From an uncultured Luminiphilus sp. (GTDB taxonomy: Bacteria; Pseudomonadota; Gammaproteobacteria; Pseudomonadales; Halieaceae): 47,359 bases of DNA. Below are positions 36,557 through 44,520 of the stretch, piece by piece. A model generated the notes under the pieces. The model saw only the letters and a program-made list of their open reading frames with translations. It was not told the origin of the DNA and searched no databases. Within the stretch, counting starts at the first letter, position 1. The number at the start of each line of letters is the position of its first letter. The DNA is taken from contig CALKDK010000034.1 of the NCBI GenBank assembly GCA_938084055.1, forward strand, positions 1 to 47,359. The letters run 5' to 3'. Both the position numbers and the translations under genes were made by a program.

Positions 36557-37549
36557 ATGAGGGCAAGATACGATTTACTGAAGCGGAGCTCAGGCAGCCT
36601 GGAATTTGCTCCGTACCGTGTTTCTGCTCGAGAGGACCCCGCAAAGCAGGGGTTGCACGTTCTCGTCCGACAGCGGCTTGTTATTGGAGATCGACGGGAC
36701 AATGGATCGGGATCTCCGAGTCTCCTATTGTGGGTCGGCATCCTAATCCTCCTGATGACGCAACACGGATACGCCCAAACGCCCGCCCGTAAACTGCAGG
36801 CCTGTCTGTCGTTGCTGGCGACTTACGAGGTAAATCCATCTTTCCTGCCTGCCCAATTCAGGGTCCTGAGCTGGAATATTGAAAAGGGCAAAGATCCGCA
36901 ATGGGTCGAGGATCTACGGAGGCTGCCAGGTCCTCTCGACTTGATTCTTCTGCAGGAAGCTTACCAGCCTTCGGTTTTTGGCGATCTAATAATGCCCGGC
37001 GTTTTTGAGAGCTTTGCCGAGGGCTACCAGGCCCCGGATCGCCAGACGGGGGTTTTGTCGGTTGCCCGCGCGAAATCCGATTTGCACTGCGCGCTGTCCG
37101 TACAAGAACCTTGGCTGGGTACGCCCAAAGCCACCAGCATCAACCGCTACCAACTGGCGGGATCTGAAGCCCGACTACTGGTTATTAACCTGCACAGTAT
37201 CAATTTTGAATGGGGCCTTGAGTCTTTCGGTGATCAGTTGAACGCTGTGGGAAGACTGCTGGAGGCACATGCTGGACCAGCAATCCTCGCAGGTGATCTC
37301 AACACATGGAGCGATGCCAGACTGGAGCGTGTGACTGCCATCACCGAAAAAAATGGCCTGGAACCCCTGACGTTTGTTCCGGACAGGCGAACAACAGCGC
37401 TTGGCTTGCCGCTGGACCACATTTTTATCCGCGGACTCCACAGCGTGGAGACCGGGAGCCAGCAAGTCACAACCTCTGATCACAATCCAATTTGGGGAGT
37501 ACTCCGAGTCATTGGGAAAGGTGAGTTGAACGGGATATTGGAGAATTAA
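36557..37549 (+). CDS. Endonuclease/exonuclease/phosphatase-family protein, probably exported
   Basis: The domain from about residue 100 has the family motifs in order: VLSWNIEKGKD, LLQEAYQ, LAGDLNTWSD, LDHIFIRG and SDHNPI. These give the metal-binding Asn and Glu, the Asp-x-Asn motif and the terminal Asp-His pair. Substrate could be phosphodiester in DNA, lipid or inositol phosphate. A hydrophobic helix (about 54-70) ending GYAQ looks like a signal peptide but begins after 53 unusual residues rich in Arg. The true start is therefore probably further in, perhaps at a TTG codon, or the first 50 residues are spurious. Confidence 0.75.
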   Translation: MRARYDLLKRSSGSLEFAPYRVSAREDPAKQGLHVLVRQRLVIGDRRDNGSGSPSLLLWVGILILLMTQHGYAQTPARKLQACLSLLATYEVNPSFLPAQFRVLSWNIEKGKDPQWVEDLRRLPGPLDLILLQEAYQPSVFGDLIMPGVFESFAEGYQAPDRQTGVLSVARAKSDLHCALSVQEPWLGTPKATSINRYQLAGSEARLLVINLHSINFEWGLESFGDQLNAVGRLLEAHAGPAILAGDLNTWSDARLERVTAITEKNGLEPLTFVPDRRTTALGLPLDHIFIRGLHSVETGSQQVTTSDHNPIWGVLRVIGKGELNGILEN

Positions 37550-37600
37550 CGTGGACGCTTTCTAGACAATTTCCACTGCAGCCGGTGGCGACGCGTAATA

Positions 37601-37623
37601 CCCCCACGCACTCATGGGGGAGG
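37601..37623 (+). promoter_or_regulatory. Hairpin covering the ribosome site of the DUF2892 gene
   Basis: CCCCCA (37601-37606) can pair with TGGGGG (37615-37620), and the second arm is part of the Shine-Dalgarno GGGGGAGG (37616-37623), five bases before the ATG at 37628. A closed hairpin would hide the ribosome site. Confidence 0.45.
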
Positions 37624-37627
37624 CGAC

Positions 37628-37870
37628 ATGAAACGCAATATTGGAAAGTGGGAGCGGGCCCTGAGGCTCGCGCTTGGTGTGGGGATCTGTAGCTCGGTTA
37701 TGCTGGTTGGTAATAGCAATCTGGCGGACAGTGTGCTGCTGGTTGTCGGTACGTTTCTCATTCTCAACGGCCTGACAGCGCGCTGCTATCTCTGGCGGTG
37801 GTTGGGTATCAACAGCAACCGGGATGCACCGGTCTGCGGCCTGACGCTGCATGAAGACGAGAAGGTTTAG
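37628..37870 (+). CDS. DUF2892 small inner-membrane protein
   Basis: 80 residues beginning MKRNIGKWERALRLALG, the typical DUF2892 opening. Two hydrophobic segments follow (about 15-30 and 34-50), then a short cytoplasmic tail with ARCYLW and a CGL motif. Such proteins resemble the membrane tail of the rhodanese YgaP and are often found near sulfur-handling proteins, but no role is established for stand-alone members. It converges on the MFS gene. Confidence 0.78.
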   Translation: MKRNIGKWERALRLALGVGICSSVMLVGNSNLADSVLLVVGTFLILNGLTARCYLWRWLGINSNRDAPVCGLTLHEDEKV

Positions 37871-37925
37871 CCGTAGATACGTGGCCTGCGTGCGGTTCAG
37901 ACCGCTCCACCAACAATGACAGCAG

Positions 37926-39221
37926 CTAGGATACTGGTTCCGCTTGCCGCCTCAGATCGTCGACCAGGGTCCGGCTCGCTCTGACAAAACACAGCGTGCC
38001 ACTCATTCCCAATGCCAGCGTGACCAGCATGGCGTAGCGCAGGTGGTCGCTGCCAAAGGAGGATGCGAAATGGTCACTGAGCACTCCAACCAATACCGGT
38101 CCAAGCCCGAGACCTATCATATTCAGTATGAAAAACAGTATCGCGGAAGACATGGCACGCATAGTTGGAGACACCAGCGACTGAACCATGGCGATACTGG
38201 GCCCCAGATACAGTGAGTTCAAGATATTAGCGGGAAAAAGCGCCAAGAGTACGAGATCGGTGTTGTGGCCCAGTAAGGCGTAGCTCATGGGTGCTATCGC
38301 CGCCAGGTTACCCATAATCGGTATCCATAGGTACCAGCGCTTGTCACTTTTGCCCAAGCGGTCAGCCAGAAACCCACCGAAAAATGTACCTATTGCGCCA
38401 GCAATGCCTGACACCAGCCCCAAGGCGAAGCCTACCTCTGCAACCGTAAAGCCATGGTTTCTGATCAGGTAAGAGGGATAGAAATTACCGTTACCATAAG
38501 CGACAAAGGATGTCATTGCGCAGCCCAGAGCAATCCACCAAAAAGACAGGCGTTGGCTGAGGAAAATGAGGGTCTCACCCAACGTTGCTTTGTCGGCGAT
38601 ACGGTGAGCCTCCCAGCGCCCTCGGAGGGGTTCCTTGACGGTCAGAAGAACCACACCAGCAAATAAGACGCCGGGGACGCCCACTATAAAAAATGCACTT
38701 CGCCAGCCGAATGTTTCCGCGATGTAGCCGCCACCGGCAAACCCGCAGAGAACGCCCAGATAGATACCTGCGGTGTAGAACGAAAGCGCTGTGCCGCGTT
38801 GTTCCGGTGGGAAATAGTCACTGATCATGGAGTGTGCCGGAGGCGACCCGCCGGCCTCCCCAAGACCCACCCCCAGCCGTGCCATTACCAATTGACTGTA
38901 ATTGGTGACGAACCCCGATAGCGCCGTCATGGCACTCCAAAGTGCCAGAGACCCGGCAACGATATTACGACGGTTTGAGCGGTCAGCGAGCCAGGCTATT
39001 GGAATGCCGGCACAAACGTAAATCACGGCAAAGCTAAAGCCCGTCAAGATGCCCAGTTGTGCGTCGGAGAGGCCCAATTCGTTTTTGATGGGTTCCTGCA
39101 GAATGACAAGAATCTGCCGGTCAATAAAGTTAAAGGTATAAACCGTGGTGAGAACAACAAGTACATACCATCGATAGCGACGGTCGCGGGAGACTTTCTG
39201 ATGATCGGCAGGGGTGCTCAT
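37926..39221 (-). CDS. MFS transporter, Spinster type
   Basis: 431 residues with twelve predicted membrane helices. TFNFIDRQIL in helix 1, the loop 2-3 motif AWLADRSNRRN (DRxxRR) and the helix 4-5 region ARLGVGLGEAGGSPPAHSMISD are characteristic of the Spinster-like MFS subfamily. In bacteria these are often linked to sterol, aromatic or lipid-like catabolic genes. The ATG at 39221 has AAGGAG seven bases upstream. No adjacent enzyme points to the substrate. Confidence 0.88.
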   Translation of the reverse strand: MSTPADHQKVSRDRRYRWYVLVVLTTVYTFNFIDRQILVILQEPIKNELGLSDAQLGILTGFSFAVIYVCAGIPIAWLADRSNRRNIVAGSLALWSAMTALSGFVTNYSQLVMARLGVGLGEAGGSPPAHSMISDYFPPEQRGTALSFYTAGIYLGVLCGFAGGGYIAETFGWRSAFFIVGVPGVLFAGVVLLTVKEPLRGRWEAHRIADKATLGETLIFLSQRLSFWWIALGCAMTSFVAYGNGNFYPSYLIRNHGFTVAEVGFALGLVSGIAGAIGTFFGGFLADRLGKSDKRWYLWIPIMGNLAAIAPMSYALLGHNTDLVLLALFPANILNSLYLGPSIAMVQSLVSPTMRAMSSAILFFILNMIGLGLGPVLVGVLSDHFASSFGSDHLRYAMLVTLALGMSGTLCFVRASRTLVDDLRRQAEPVS

Positions 39222-39409
39222 CTGCTGGCTCCTTGAACAGTATGAAGCGGAGCCCGTGCGTGCTGTCAGGCTATTGCTGATAGCGGATCACATCAAGGCC
39301 ACCCCTCCCCGGAACATCATTCCATAGCACCTGATTTTGACCAAGCTGAATTTGCTGGCTTACCTGGCTCTGGGGCGGCGTAGCGGGCGGACCGTGCTAC
39401 CATCGAGCC

Positions 39410-39907
39410 ATGACAGAAGATCAAGCCAGGTTGACGCATTTGGACGAGGCGGGTCGCGCCAGTATGGTCGATGTCGGTGCAAAAGCAGACACGCAACGCT
39501 GTGCCGTAGCTACAGGGCAGATTCGTATGGCGCCAGAAACACTGGTCGCTATAGTGGCGGGGTCCCTGCCCAAAGGTGATGTTTTTGCCACCGCTCGGAT
39601 CGCCGGCATACAGGCGGCGAAGCAATGCGCAAACCTGATTCCACTCTGCCATGTCTTGCTGCTGAACAGTGTCAGTGTGGACCTCGTTGCCGAGCCAGAT
39701 TTACCGGGCGTTACCGTGACAGCCACCTGCAAGGTGACTGGCAAAACCGGGGTGGAGATGGAAGCGCTGACGGCAGCTTCTGTGGCCGCGTTAACGCTTT
39801 ACGACATGTGCAAGGCGATTGACCGCGACATGGTCATTGGTGACATTAAGCTCCTATCAAAGACAGGTGGGCAAACCGGCGCTTGGGTGAGGGACGCTGG
39901 GTGCTGA
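39410..39907 (+). CDS. moaC: Cyclic pyranopterin monophosphate synthase
   Basis: Second enzyme of molybdenum cofactor synthesis, acting with MoaA to make cPMP. 165 residues. The MVDVGAK opening, [11 protein letters not shown], the GVEMEALTA stretch and [10 protein letters not shown] with its active-site lysines are all present. It begins the moaC-moaD-moaE run; moaA and moaB are not in the window. The moaD start lies inside its last codons. Confidence 0.96.
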   Translation: MTEDQARLTHLDEAGRASMVDVGAKADTQRCAVATGQIRMAPETLVAIVAGSLPKGDVFATARIAGIQAAKQCANLIPLCHVLLLNSVSVDLVAEPDLPGVTVTATCKVTGKTGVEMEALTAASVAALTLYDMCKAIDRDMVIGDIKLLSKTGGQTGAWVRDAGC

Positions 39908-40155
39908 AGGTACGGTTTTTCTCACTGATCCGCGAAGCTCTTGACTGCGAGGAGCTCAACCTCGAGTTCACTACCGAGACGGTCACAATAGACGACGTAA
40001 AGCGCCGTCTTAGTGCCCAGGGCGGGGTGGACTGGCAGGACGTGCTCATGCAGCCCAACGTAGTTCATGCGTTGAACCATCGGGTCGTAGACTCCTCCCA
40101 GGCCCTGTCCGATGGGGATGAAATCGCATTTTTCCCGCCCATGACGGGGGGATGA
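39901..40155 (+). CDS. moaD: Molybdopterin synthase sulfur carrier subunit
   Basis: Ubiquitin-fold protein of 84 residues ending in the essential Gly-Gly, which is thiocarboxylated to supply sulfur for molybdopterin. [12 protein letters not shown] at the N terminus and [12 protein letters not shown] at the end are typical. The GTG at 39901 has GAGGGA six bases upstream and overlaps the moaC stop; an earlier GTG at 39883 is less likely. Confidence 0.93.
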   Translation: MLKVRFFSLIREALDCEELNLEFTTETVTIDDVKRRLSAQGGVDWQDVLMQPNVVHALNHRVVDSSQALSDGDEIAFFPPMTGG

Positions 40156-40156
40156 A

Positions 40157-40618
40157 ATGAGCGTCTTGGTGCAGGAGCAGGCCTTCGAAGTTCGCGAGCA
40201 ATACGAGCAGGTCCTCAGTAACAGCCCGGGTGCGGCGCTGGTGGCGTTTACTGGCTATGTTCGGGATATTTGTGATTATGGTGTGGTCGAGGCGCTGGAA
40301 CTTGAGCACTACCCTGGCATGACCGAAAAAGTGCTGGATGACATTGGTATGGCTGCCGCGCAGCGTTTTAGCCTGCTCGGCTGGCGTATCGTTCATCGAT
40401 TCGGCGTATTACAGGAAGGCGAACCGATTGTGTGGGTCGGTGTGGCCGCGGCGCACCGAGGCGAGGCTTTTGCCGGGTGTCAATTCATCATGGATACTCT
40501 CAAGACCCGCGCTCCGTTTTGGAAGAAAGAGCACCTGAAAGAGGGCGGGGCAATCTGGGTAGCCTCGAAGGAGCAAGATGAGCAGCGCGAGCGAGAATGG
40601 CGAGATAGCACCTTATGA
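40157..40618 (+). CDS. moaE: Molybdopterin synthase catalytic subunit
   Basis: 153 residues. Joins with MoaD to convert cPMP to molybdopterin. Signatures are FTGYVRD, LELEHYPGM, HRFGVLQEGE, VAAAHRGEAF and the active-site lysine region FWKKEH. One base after moaD. The flavin reductase gene starts within its stop (ATGA). Confidence 0.95.
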   Translation: MSVLVQEQAFEVREQYEQVLSNSPGAALVAFTGYVRDICDYGVVEALELEHYPGMTEKVLDDIGMAAAQRFSLLGWRIVHRFGVLQEGEPIVWVGVAAAHRGEAFAGCQFIMDTLKTRAPFWKKEHLKEGGAIWVASKEQDEQREREWRDSTL

Positions 40619-41094
40619 GCGTTATGGAATTCAGGAATGCACTCGGCTGTTTCGCTACGGGCGTCTGTTTGATCTCTGTCAACGACAGCGAGTCAGGGCC
40701 TCTGGCGCTTACAGCCAACTCGTTCAGCTCAGTGTCCCTCGAGCCGCCCCTGGTTTCGTGGAGCATCCAGAATGACTCGGAATGTTTCAGGGAGTACACC
40801 GAGTGCATAGACTTCGGCATCTCCGTTTTGTGCGCTGACCAGGACAGATTGTCCAGCCACTATGCCAATAAAGGTAGTCACGATGCCCGCAACACTGATT
40901 TTGAAGAAGATCCACGAGGCGTGCCCCTGCTAAAGCGTGCCGTTGCGCGCTTCAGCTGTAAGATGTGGGGTCGGCATTTGGTGGGTGATCACCATATCAT
41001 TATTGGCGAGGTGGTTGACTACAGGGCTGGTGACCAGACCCCGTTGTTGTTTCATCGAGGTCAGTATCGCCACCTGGTGCCCCCGATAGACTGA
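40615..41094 (+). CDS. Flavin reductase-domain protein
   Basis: 159-residue split-barrel flavin-binding protein of the HpaC/RutF group: FRNALGCFATGVCLIS at the N terminus, then LTANSFSSVSLEPPLVSWSI, the flavin-binding strand pair, and GDHHIIIGEVVDY near the end. Such proteins supply reduced flavin to two-component monooxygenases or act as NAD(P)H:flavin reductases. No monooxygenase is adjacent. Translational coupling to moaE suggests a link with molybdenum-cofactor expression, but a functional connection is not established. Confidence 0.85.
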   Translation: MSVMEFRNALGCFATGVCLISVNDSESGPLALTANSFSSVSLEPPLVSWSIQNDSECFREYTECIDFGISVLCADQDRLSSHYANKGSHDARNTDFEEDPRGVPLLKRAVARFSCKMWGRHLVGDHHIIIGEVVDYRAGDQTPLLFHRGQYRHLVPPID

Positions 41095-41103
41095 GGAAAG
41101 GTA

Positions 41104-41643
41104 GTGAATTTTTGTCCCGACTGTGGCGCCGCCACCGTGCGCCGCATTCCATCCGATGACGACCGTGAACGCGATGTTTGCAGCTCCTGTGCGACCGTCC
41201 ATTATCACAACCCCAAAGTGATCGTCGGTTGTATACCGCAGCACAATGGCAAAATTCTTATGTGCAAGCGCGCCATCGAGCCCCGCTATGGTTTGTGGAC
41301 GCTGCCGGCAGGTTTTATGGAAAACGGTGAGACCACTGCTGAGGGTGCTGCAAGGGAGACTTGGGAGGAGGCCGCCGCTGTGGCTGAGCAGCCCGTACTC
41401 TATCGAATATTTGATGTGCCACACATCAGTCAGGTCTATATGTTTTATCGATGTGGCCTGGCGGGTGGCCGGTTCGGCGTGGGGCCGGAGAGTCTGGAAA
41501 CGCAGCTTCTTTTGCCCGAGGATATCCCGTGGGACAAGTTGGCCTTTCCAGTCGTACGGGAATTGCTTCGGGAATTCATTGAAGATAGCCGTAGCGGGCT
41601 TTTCCCGGTGCGGCACAGCGTGATCAGTCCCGGCCAGCGATAG
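41104..41643 (+). CDS. Nudix hydrolase with N-terminal zinc ribbon
   Basis: 179 residues. Four cysteines (CPDC at 4-7 and CSSC at 26-29) form a zinc ribbon, followed by a Nudix domain. Its box, GFMENGE-x7-RETWEE, keeps all the metal-binding Glu residues, while the last Gly is Ala. It lacks the SQPWPFPxS motif of NudC, so it is not the NADH/RNA-decapping enzyme; an ADP-ribose or dinucleotide pyrophosphatase is more likely. The GTG at 41104 has AGGAAAGG just upstream. It probably ends the moa operon. Confidence 0.87.
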   Translation: MNFCPDCGAATVRRIPSDDDRERDVCSSCATVHYHNPKVIVGCIPQHNGKILMCKRAIEPRYGLWTLPAGFMENGETTAEGAARETWEEAAAVAEQPVLYRIFDVPHISQVYMFYRCGLAGGRFGVGPESLETQLLLPEDIPWDKLAFPVVRELLREFIEDSRSGLFPVRHSVISPGQR

Positions 41644-41701
41644 GTAAAAAGCGACTTCCACAATTTCAGTACACATTGCGCTACATGAGGTCATTACAGG
41701 T

Positions 41702-42181
41702 ATGTCATTTCCGAAAGTCGGTAATCTAGCCCCGGATTTTTCACTCAGGGATCAAAACGACAGTTCAGTCAGTTTGAAAGGTTTTCGAGGGCAGAAAAAT
41801 GTCGTCGTATATTTTTATCCCAAGGCGATGACCCCCGGATGCACAGCGCAAGCCTGCGGTCTGCGCGATAGTGCCAGGGAGTTGGCAAAACGGGATACGG
41901 TTGTGCTGGGCATCAGTCCCGACGCCACCAAGCGATTGGCGAAATTTGCGGAGCGCGACGCGCTGAACTTCACCCTGCTTGCGGATGAGGACCATGCAGT
42001 AGCAGACAAGTATGGTGCCTGGGGACCCAAGAAATTTATGGGCAGAGAGTTCGATGGGATTTTGCGGACCACCTTTGTTATTGGCAAAGACGGTCGACTG
42101 AAAGGCATACTTGATAAATTCAAAACTAAAACCCACCACGAAGACCTCGTGGCAGCGCTGGATAGCCTGGGTTTGTCCTGA
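41702..42181 (+). CDS. bcp: Thiol peroxidase of the Bcp/PrxQ family
   Basis: Cytosolic peroxiredoxin of 159 residues that reduces hydrogen and organic peroxides with thioredoxin. The peroxidatic Cys47 is in MTPGCTAQAC and the resolving Cys52 five residues later, the PrxQ arrangement. APDFSL near the N terminus and RTTFVIGKDG near the end are family marks. Confidence 0.93.
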   Translation: MSFPKVGNLAPDFSLRDQNDSSVSLKGFRGQKNVVVYFYPKAMTPGCTAQACGLRDSARELAKRDTVVLGISPDATKRLAKFAERDALNFTLLADEDHAVADKYGAWGPKKFMGREFDGILRTTFVIGKDGRLKGILDKFKTKTHHEDLVAALDSLGLS

Positions 42182-42359
42182 TCCCCGACGGCGGAGGGAG
42201 GCCAGCATCACCTGTGTAAAGCGGCACAACACGCGGGTTCTTTGAGTGCCGATCCTACTGGGCCCGAGCCATTGCAAACGAGGATTCCTTGTTTCTTCAT
42301 AACCATGACAAATTTTTTTGCAGGACAACCGGCTCCCCCGAGATGCCGCTCGGCCGAAC

Positions 42360-42377
42360 GTCGCTCGCTGCAGCGAC
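42360..42377 (+). repeat. Short inverted repeat upstream of the outer-membrane protein gene
   Basis: GTCGCT-CGCTGC-AGCGAC, a six-base-pair perfect hairpin in the 261-base spacer after bcp. It is not followed by T residues. Nothing else in this spacer (42182-42442) could be assigned. Confidence 0.35.
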
Positions 42378-42442
42378 TTCCGGCAACAAGGGCGGTCCTC
42401 GCCCGTAAAGTCTCCAGGGGCTCTGACAATACCGGCTCACAA

Positions 42443-43354
42443 GTGAGCAGCTCCTCCTGTCGCTGGAGCGTCAGGTTGGTTTTAACCTGGCTACTGGCGG
42501 GCAGTGTGCCGGCTGTTGCCCAGGAGCTGGAACCCAGAAGTTATGTCAATCTTCCCGTTGGGCTCAACTTTCTGATCGTCGGATTGGGACATACTGAAGG
42601 TTCCGTGGGCCCGAGCCCCAATGTCCCGATTGAAAATGCTTTTGTTAGTACCGATGCCCTCGCTCTGGGCTATGCCCGAAGCTTTGCTCTGATGGGCAGT
42701 TCGGCAAAGTTTGACCTGCAGGTAGCGAGGGCATGCTATGAGGGGCGTGCGGACCTGTCGGGTGAGTCAATCTCTGCATCTCGGTGCGACTGGGGTGATA
42801 CCAAGCTCAGGTTGTCCTGGAACCTCATCGGCGCGCCGGCACTCACACCCACAGAGTATCGACAACGGTTCAAACCGGGATTCACGCTGGGCACCAGCCT
42901 ACAAGTAGAGGTTCCCACCGGGAGTTACCGAAGTGAGCGCGTCATCAATACGGGAACCAACCGCTGGATGGTCCGTCCTGGCATCGGACTTTCCTACCTT
43001 TGGGACGGCTGGTATCTAGATGCCTCCGTCGACGTAAAATTGTTCTCCGATAATGACAATTACCTCGGTGCCCGCGTGAGCCAGGAACCCCTTTACCAGG
43101 TTCAGGCACACCTTGCGCGCTACTTTGCGCCCGGCGCCTGGATTTCGCTGAATACAAATTACTACCTCGGCGGAGAGTCCAGTCGTAATGGGATCAGCCT
43201 CGCGGATGGGCTGCATAATTCCCGGCTGGGTGTGACCGTGTCTTTTCCCGTTGCCCCCGAGCATTCCCTGCGACTCAATGCCAGCACGGGGGTAGTCACC
43301 CGGTTAGGCACAGACTTTGATACCATAGGGGTCACTTACCAGTATCGTTTTTAA
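42443..43354 (+). CDS. Outer-membrane protein of the Phenol_MetA_deg type
   Basis: About 303 residues from the GTG at 42443, which opens directly onto a good signal peptide (SVRLVLTWLLAGSVPAVAQ). The rest is alternating beta-strand sequence with PVGLNFLIVGLGHTEG near the start, the conserved TGSYRSERVINTGTNRW region in the middle and a terminal Phe in YQYRF. That pattern belongs to the MetA-pathway family of transporter-like barrels. The frame is open to 42242, with an ATG at 42305, but the extra residues are basic, signal-less and unlike a leader. Substrate unknown. Confidence 0.75.
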   Translation: MSSSSCRWSVRLVLTWLLAGSVPAVAQELEPRSYVNLPVGLNFLIVGLGHTEGSVGPSPNVPIENAFVSTDALALGYARSFALMGSSAKFDLQVARACYEGRADLSGESISASRCDWGDTKLRLSWNLIGAPALTPTEYRQRFKPGFTLGTSLQVEVPTGSYRSERVINTGTNRWMVRPGIGLSYLWDGWYLDASVDVKLFSDNDNYLGARVSQEPLYQVQAHLARYFAPGAWISLNTNYYLGGESSRNGISLADGLHNSRLGVTVSFPVAPEHSLRLNASTGVVTRLGTDFDTIGVTYQYRF

Positions 43355-44130
43355 TGCGCGTAATTACCTGTAATACAAATGGCATCCGGGCTGCACAGCG
43401 GAAGGGTTTTTTCCCCTGGCTGGCTGCACAAAACGCTGACGTCGTCTGCGTACAGGAAACAAAAGCCCAGATCCACCAGCTGGACCCAGACCTGTTCATG
43501 CCTGCGGGCTATGAATGCTTTTATAACGATGCTGAGCGTCCAGGCTATAGCGGGACGGCGCTTTTCAGCCGTGTGAAGCCCCAAAAGGTGACCACAAAGC
43601 TTGGCTGGGAGCCCATGGACTCCCAGGGACGCTATCTCCAGGCAGACTTCAAAGGCCTGAGCGTCGTATCACTCTATGTGCCGTCGGGTTCCAGTGGCGA
43701 AGAGGCGCAGGAGCGCAAAGAAATCTTTATGACGCACTTTTTTGAGCACCTGCAGATGCTGCGCCGCAAGCGGCGGGAGATTGTGATCTGCGCCGACTGG
43801 AACATATGCCATCGCGAGATTGACCTCAAGAACTGGCGAGCGAACCAGAAGAACTCGGGATTTTTGCCCCACGAGCGAGCGTGGCTCGACAGGGTTTTTG
43901 ATGAGTTGGGCTGGGTCGATGTTTTCCGACGGATTAACCCCCATGAAGACCAGTACACCTGGTGGTCGAACAGGGGGCAGGCCTGGGCAAAGAATGTGGG
44001 GTGGCGGTTAGACTACATGCTGTGCACGCCCGGTATTGCCCACCAGGCTGAGGCAGTGTCAATTTACCGGGACGAACGTTTTTCAGACCACGCGCCCCTG
44101 ACCATCGATTTCGCCCGTGATCTACAGTAG
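43354..44130 (+). CDS. Exodeoxyribonuclease III (Crc-related subfamily, catalytic residues intact)
   Basis: 258 residues of the ExoIII/APE fold. Active-site residues are all present: Asn9, Glu35 (VQETKA), Tyr109, Asp148 and Asn150 (ADWN), and Asp245-His246 (FSDHAP). In length and in several stretches (QNADVVCVQ, GRYLQADF, RRKRREIVICA, NWRANQKNSGFLPHERAWLD, WWSNRGQA) it follows the Pseudomonas Crc protein closely, but Crc itself has lost the catalytic residues. This is therefore best seen as an active AP endonuclease of the line that gave rise to Crc. Its ATG overlaps the stop of the outer-membrane protein gene. Confidence 0.9.
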   Translation: MRVITCNTNGIRAAQRKGFFPWLAAQNADVVCVQETKAQIHQLDPDLFMPAGYECFYNDAERPGYSGTALFSRVKPQKVTTKLGWEPMDSQGRYLQADFKGLSVVSLYVPSGSSGEEAQERKEIFMTHFFEHLQMLRRKRREIVICADWNICHREIDLKNWRANQKNSGFLPHERAWLDRVFDELGWVDVFRRINPHEDQYTWWSNRGQAWAKNVGWRLDYMLCTPGIAHQAEAVSIYRDERFSDHAPLTIDFARDLQ

Positions 44131-44175
44131 TAGCGCAGCCATTTATCCAGATTACACACGCACCAGGAGACCGAT

Positions 44176-44511
44176 ATGTTTATTGCCAATGCCCATGCAC
44201 AAGCCCAGTCAGGCCAGCCAGCCGGGGGTGAGTTGTTTCAGATCGGCTTTCTTGTCGTTCTTTTTGGCCTGTTTTACTTCATCGCCATTCGTCCACAGCG
44301 CAAGCGCCAGAAAGAACACACCGATATGGTCTCAGCTCTGAAAAAGGGTGATGAGGTATCCATGTCGTCGGGAATGTTGGGCAAAATCACGGCGCTGGAT
44401 GACAACTACATCACCCTGGGCGTGACTGGCGGGCTGGAACTTAAGTTTCAGCGGGCACACGTCAATGCCGTGTTACCCAAGGGCACGCTGAAATCCGTTG
44501 GCACGGAATAA
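44176..44511 (+). CDS. yajC: YajC-like Sec translocase accessory subunit
   Basis: 111 residues. A short periplasmic N terminus (FIANAHAQA) precedes one membrane helix (about 22-40: FQIGFLVVLFGLFYFIA) and the hallmark IRPQRKRQKEH. A small cytoplasmic domain follows with GDEVSMSSGMLGKI. YajC binds SecDF and AcrB. Its normal place is tgt-yajC-secD-secF, and none of those is here, so it is either a relocated or a second copy. Confidence 0.92.
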   Translation: MFIANAHAQAQSGQPAGGELFQIGFLVVLFGLFYFIAIRPQRKRQKEHTDMVSALKKGDEVSMSSGMLGKITALDDNYITLGVTGGLELKFQRAHVNAVLPKGTLKSVGTE

Positions 44512-44520
44512 ACCCTCGGT

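Noticed and set aside
36463-36741. Minus-strand frame with a CRTRTCNP-type peptide
   Set aside because: It resembles artefact peptides seen opposite tRNA genes, but no tRNA structure was found on either strand here; not a supported gene.
39222-39409. Molybdenum-cofactor riboswitch before moaC
   Set aside because: No strong stems of the known Moco motif were seen in the 188-base gap, which can be explained as two divergent promoters.
40930-41694. 254-codon antisense frame opposite the flavin reductase and Nudix genes
   Set aside because: Both plus-strand genes have complete family motifs; the antisense peptide has none.
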